Shown piece by piece: positions 5,278 to 5,697 of a DNA stretch of 5,697 nucleotides (position 1 is its first letter; every line of letters begins with the position of its first letter). The DNA is from Sedimentisphaerales bacterium (GTDB taxonomy: Bacteria; Planctomycetota; Phycisphaerae; Sedimentisphaerales; SM23-30): contig DAOVXR010000129.1 in the NCBI GenBank assembly GCA_030636065.1, positions 1 through 5,697 on the forward strand, read 5' to 3'. The notes under the pieces were generated by a model that worked only from the letters and a program-made list of their open reading frames with translations, did not search any database and had not been told where the DNA came from. A program made the translations under genes and the position numbers.

Positions 5278-5697
5278 CTATTTGCTTATCATTTTGTACG
5301 CGTTTTCGCCGCCGTTGATAAGATGAATCAATGGTTGCGGTCGGTCGGTACCTTCAATAAAGCTCGGCCTTGCGGACCAGGGGGTAACGCTGAGTACGCC
5401 GGTCAAATCCATCCAGTGCTGCAATCTCGCCACAGGCAGATCCCATGTCATGTGGAAATGGTTGGCCGGGGCGTACTGTTTGTACTCGAGCATGTTAGCA
5501 TACTTTGGCACAACAAATGTATGCGGCCAGGTGGGAGTGGTCAGATCGCACATAGCCTTACTTAGCTTTTGCGGTACCTCGGTGGAATAAGCCTCGTCCC
5601 AGATCATACTGAATTTGTCGTTCACACTGCTGTAAGCAACTCTGCCCTCAATACCCTCGATACCGGCGGGAGTTTTTTTAATGATACGACGACCACC
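5278..5697 (-). CDS. C-terminal part of a possible L-fucose isomerase-like sugar isomerase (5' end outside window)
   Basis: The - strand frame is open from the window edge (5697) to a TAG at 5278..5280, giving the last 139 residues. A GTG at 5625 is merely internal, since the frame continues upstream without a stop (TPAGIEGIEGRVAYSS precedes it). The sequence is clearly protein-like: KFSMIWDEAYSTEVP, TPTWPHTFVVPKYA, NHFHMTWDLPVARLQHWMDL and INGGENAYK. I tentatively match it to the C-terminal domain of the L-fucose isomerase family: an Asn-His pair (NHFH) lies 59 residues from the end, and in E. coli FucI a metal-binding His (His528 of 591, from memory) lies at a similar distance, followed by a helix and a short hydrophobic strand. 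If so, it would interconvert an aldose and a ketose in the cytoplasm. The evidence is distant; another sugar-related enzyme remains possible. That it is a real gene is much surer than its function. Confidence 0.6.
   Translation of the reverse strand, partial: GGRRIIKKTPAGIEGIEGRVAYSSVNDKFSMIWDEAYSTEVPQKLSKAMCDLTTPTWPHTFVVPKYANMLEYKQYAPANHFHMTWDLPVARLQHWMDLTGVLSVTPWSARPSFIEGTDRPQPLIHLINGGENAYKMISK

Noticed and set aside
5224..5565. + strand open frame of 113 codons after E2
   Set aside because: It lies opposite the conserved-looking - strand frame (5278..5697), which has far better protein character and continues to the window edge. No ribosome site precedes the + frame.

Overview
The window reads as an ordinary bacterial metabolic locus carrying several dispersed palindromic repeats. 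Its centre is a two-gene 2-oxoacid dehydrogenase operon on the + strand: a single-chain E1 with alpha and beta fused (1666..3930), then an E2 dihydrolipoyl acyltransferase (4003..5205). A DeoR-family repressor-like gene (654..1424, - strand) diverges from it across a 241-bp regulatory gap. That gap holds a near-consensus sigma-70 promoter facing the operon and a direct repeat straddling it, a good operator candidate.

Layout: 1..198 is the C-terminal end of an unrecognised, AT-richer gene on the + strand. Bases 199..653 hold no convincing gene but are packed with repeats: two GTAGG-headed palindromes facing each other (REP-like, of the type mobilised by RAYT transposases), GC-rich imperfect direct repeats, and a segment with 13-bp perfect inverted ends containing short ATTCSTYATT repeats. 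A third GTAGG palindrome lies between E1 and E2 and supplies the TAG stop codon of E1. Bases 5278..5697 hold the C-terminal part of a - strand gene convergent with E2, tentatively an L-fucose isomerase-like sugar isomerase.

How the genes work together (inference): E1 decarboxylates a 2-oxoacid (pyruvate-like) or cleaves acetoin, and E2 carries the acyl group on its single lipoyl arm and passes it to CoA. E3 (lipoamide dehydrogenase), which E2's peripheral-subunit-binding domain expects, is not in the window. A sugar-type DeoR regulator on one side and a possible sugar isomerase on the other suggest induction during carbohydrate breakdown. The dispersed GTAGG repeats, moderate GC and the fused E1 suggest an uncultured or environmental bacterium, possibly Planctomycetota/PVC. 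This taxonomic guess rests on repeat style and is weak. I found no defence system, CRISPR array, RNA gene or transposase gene.
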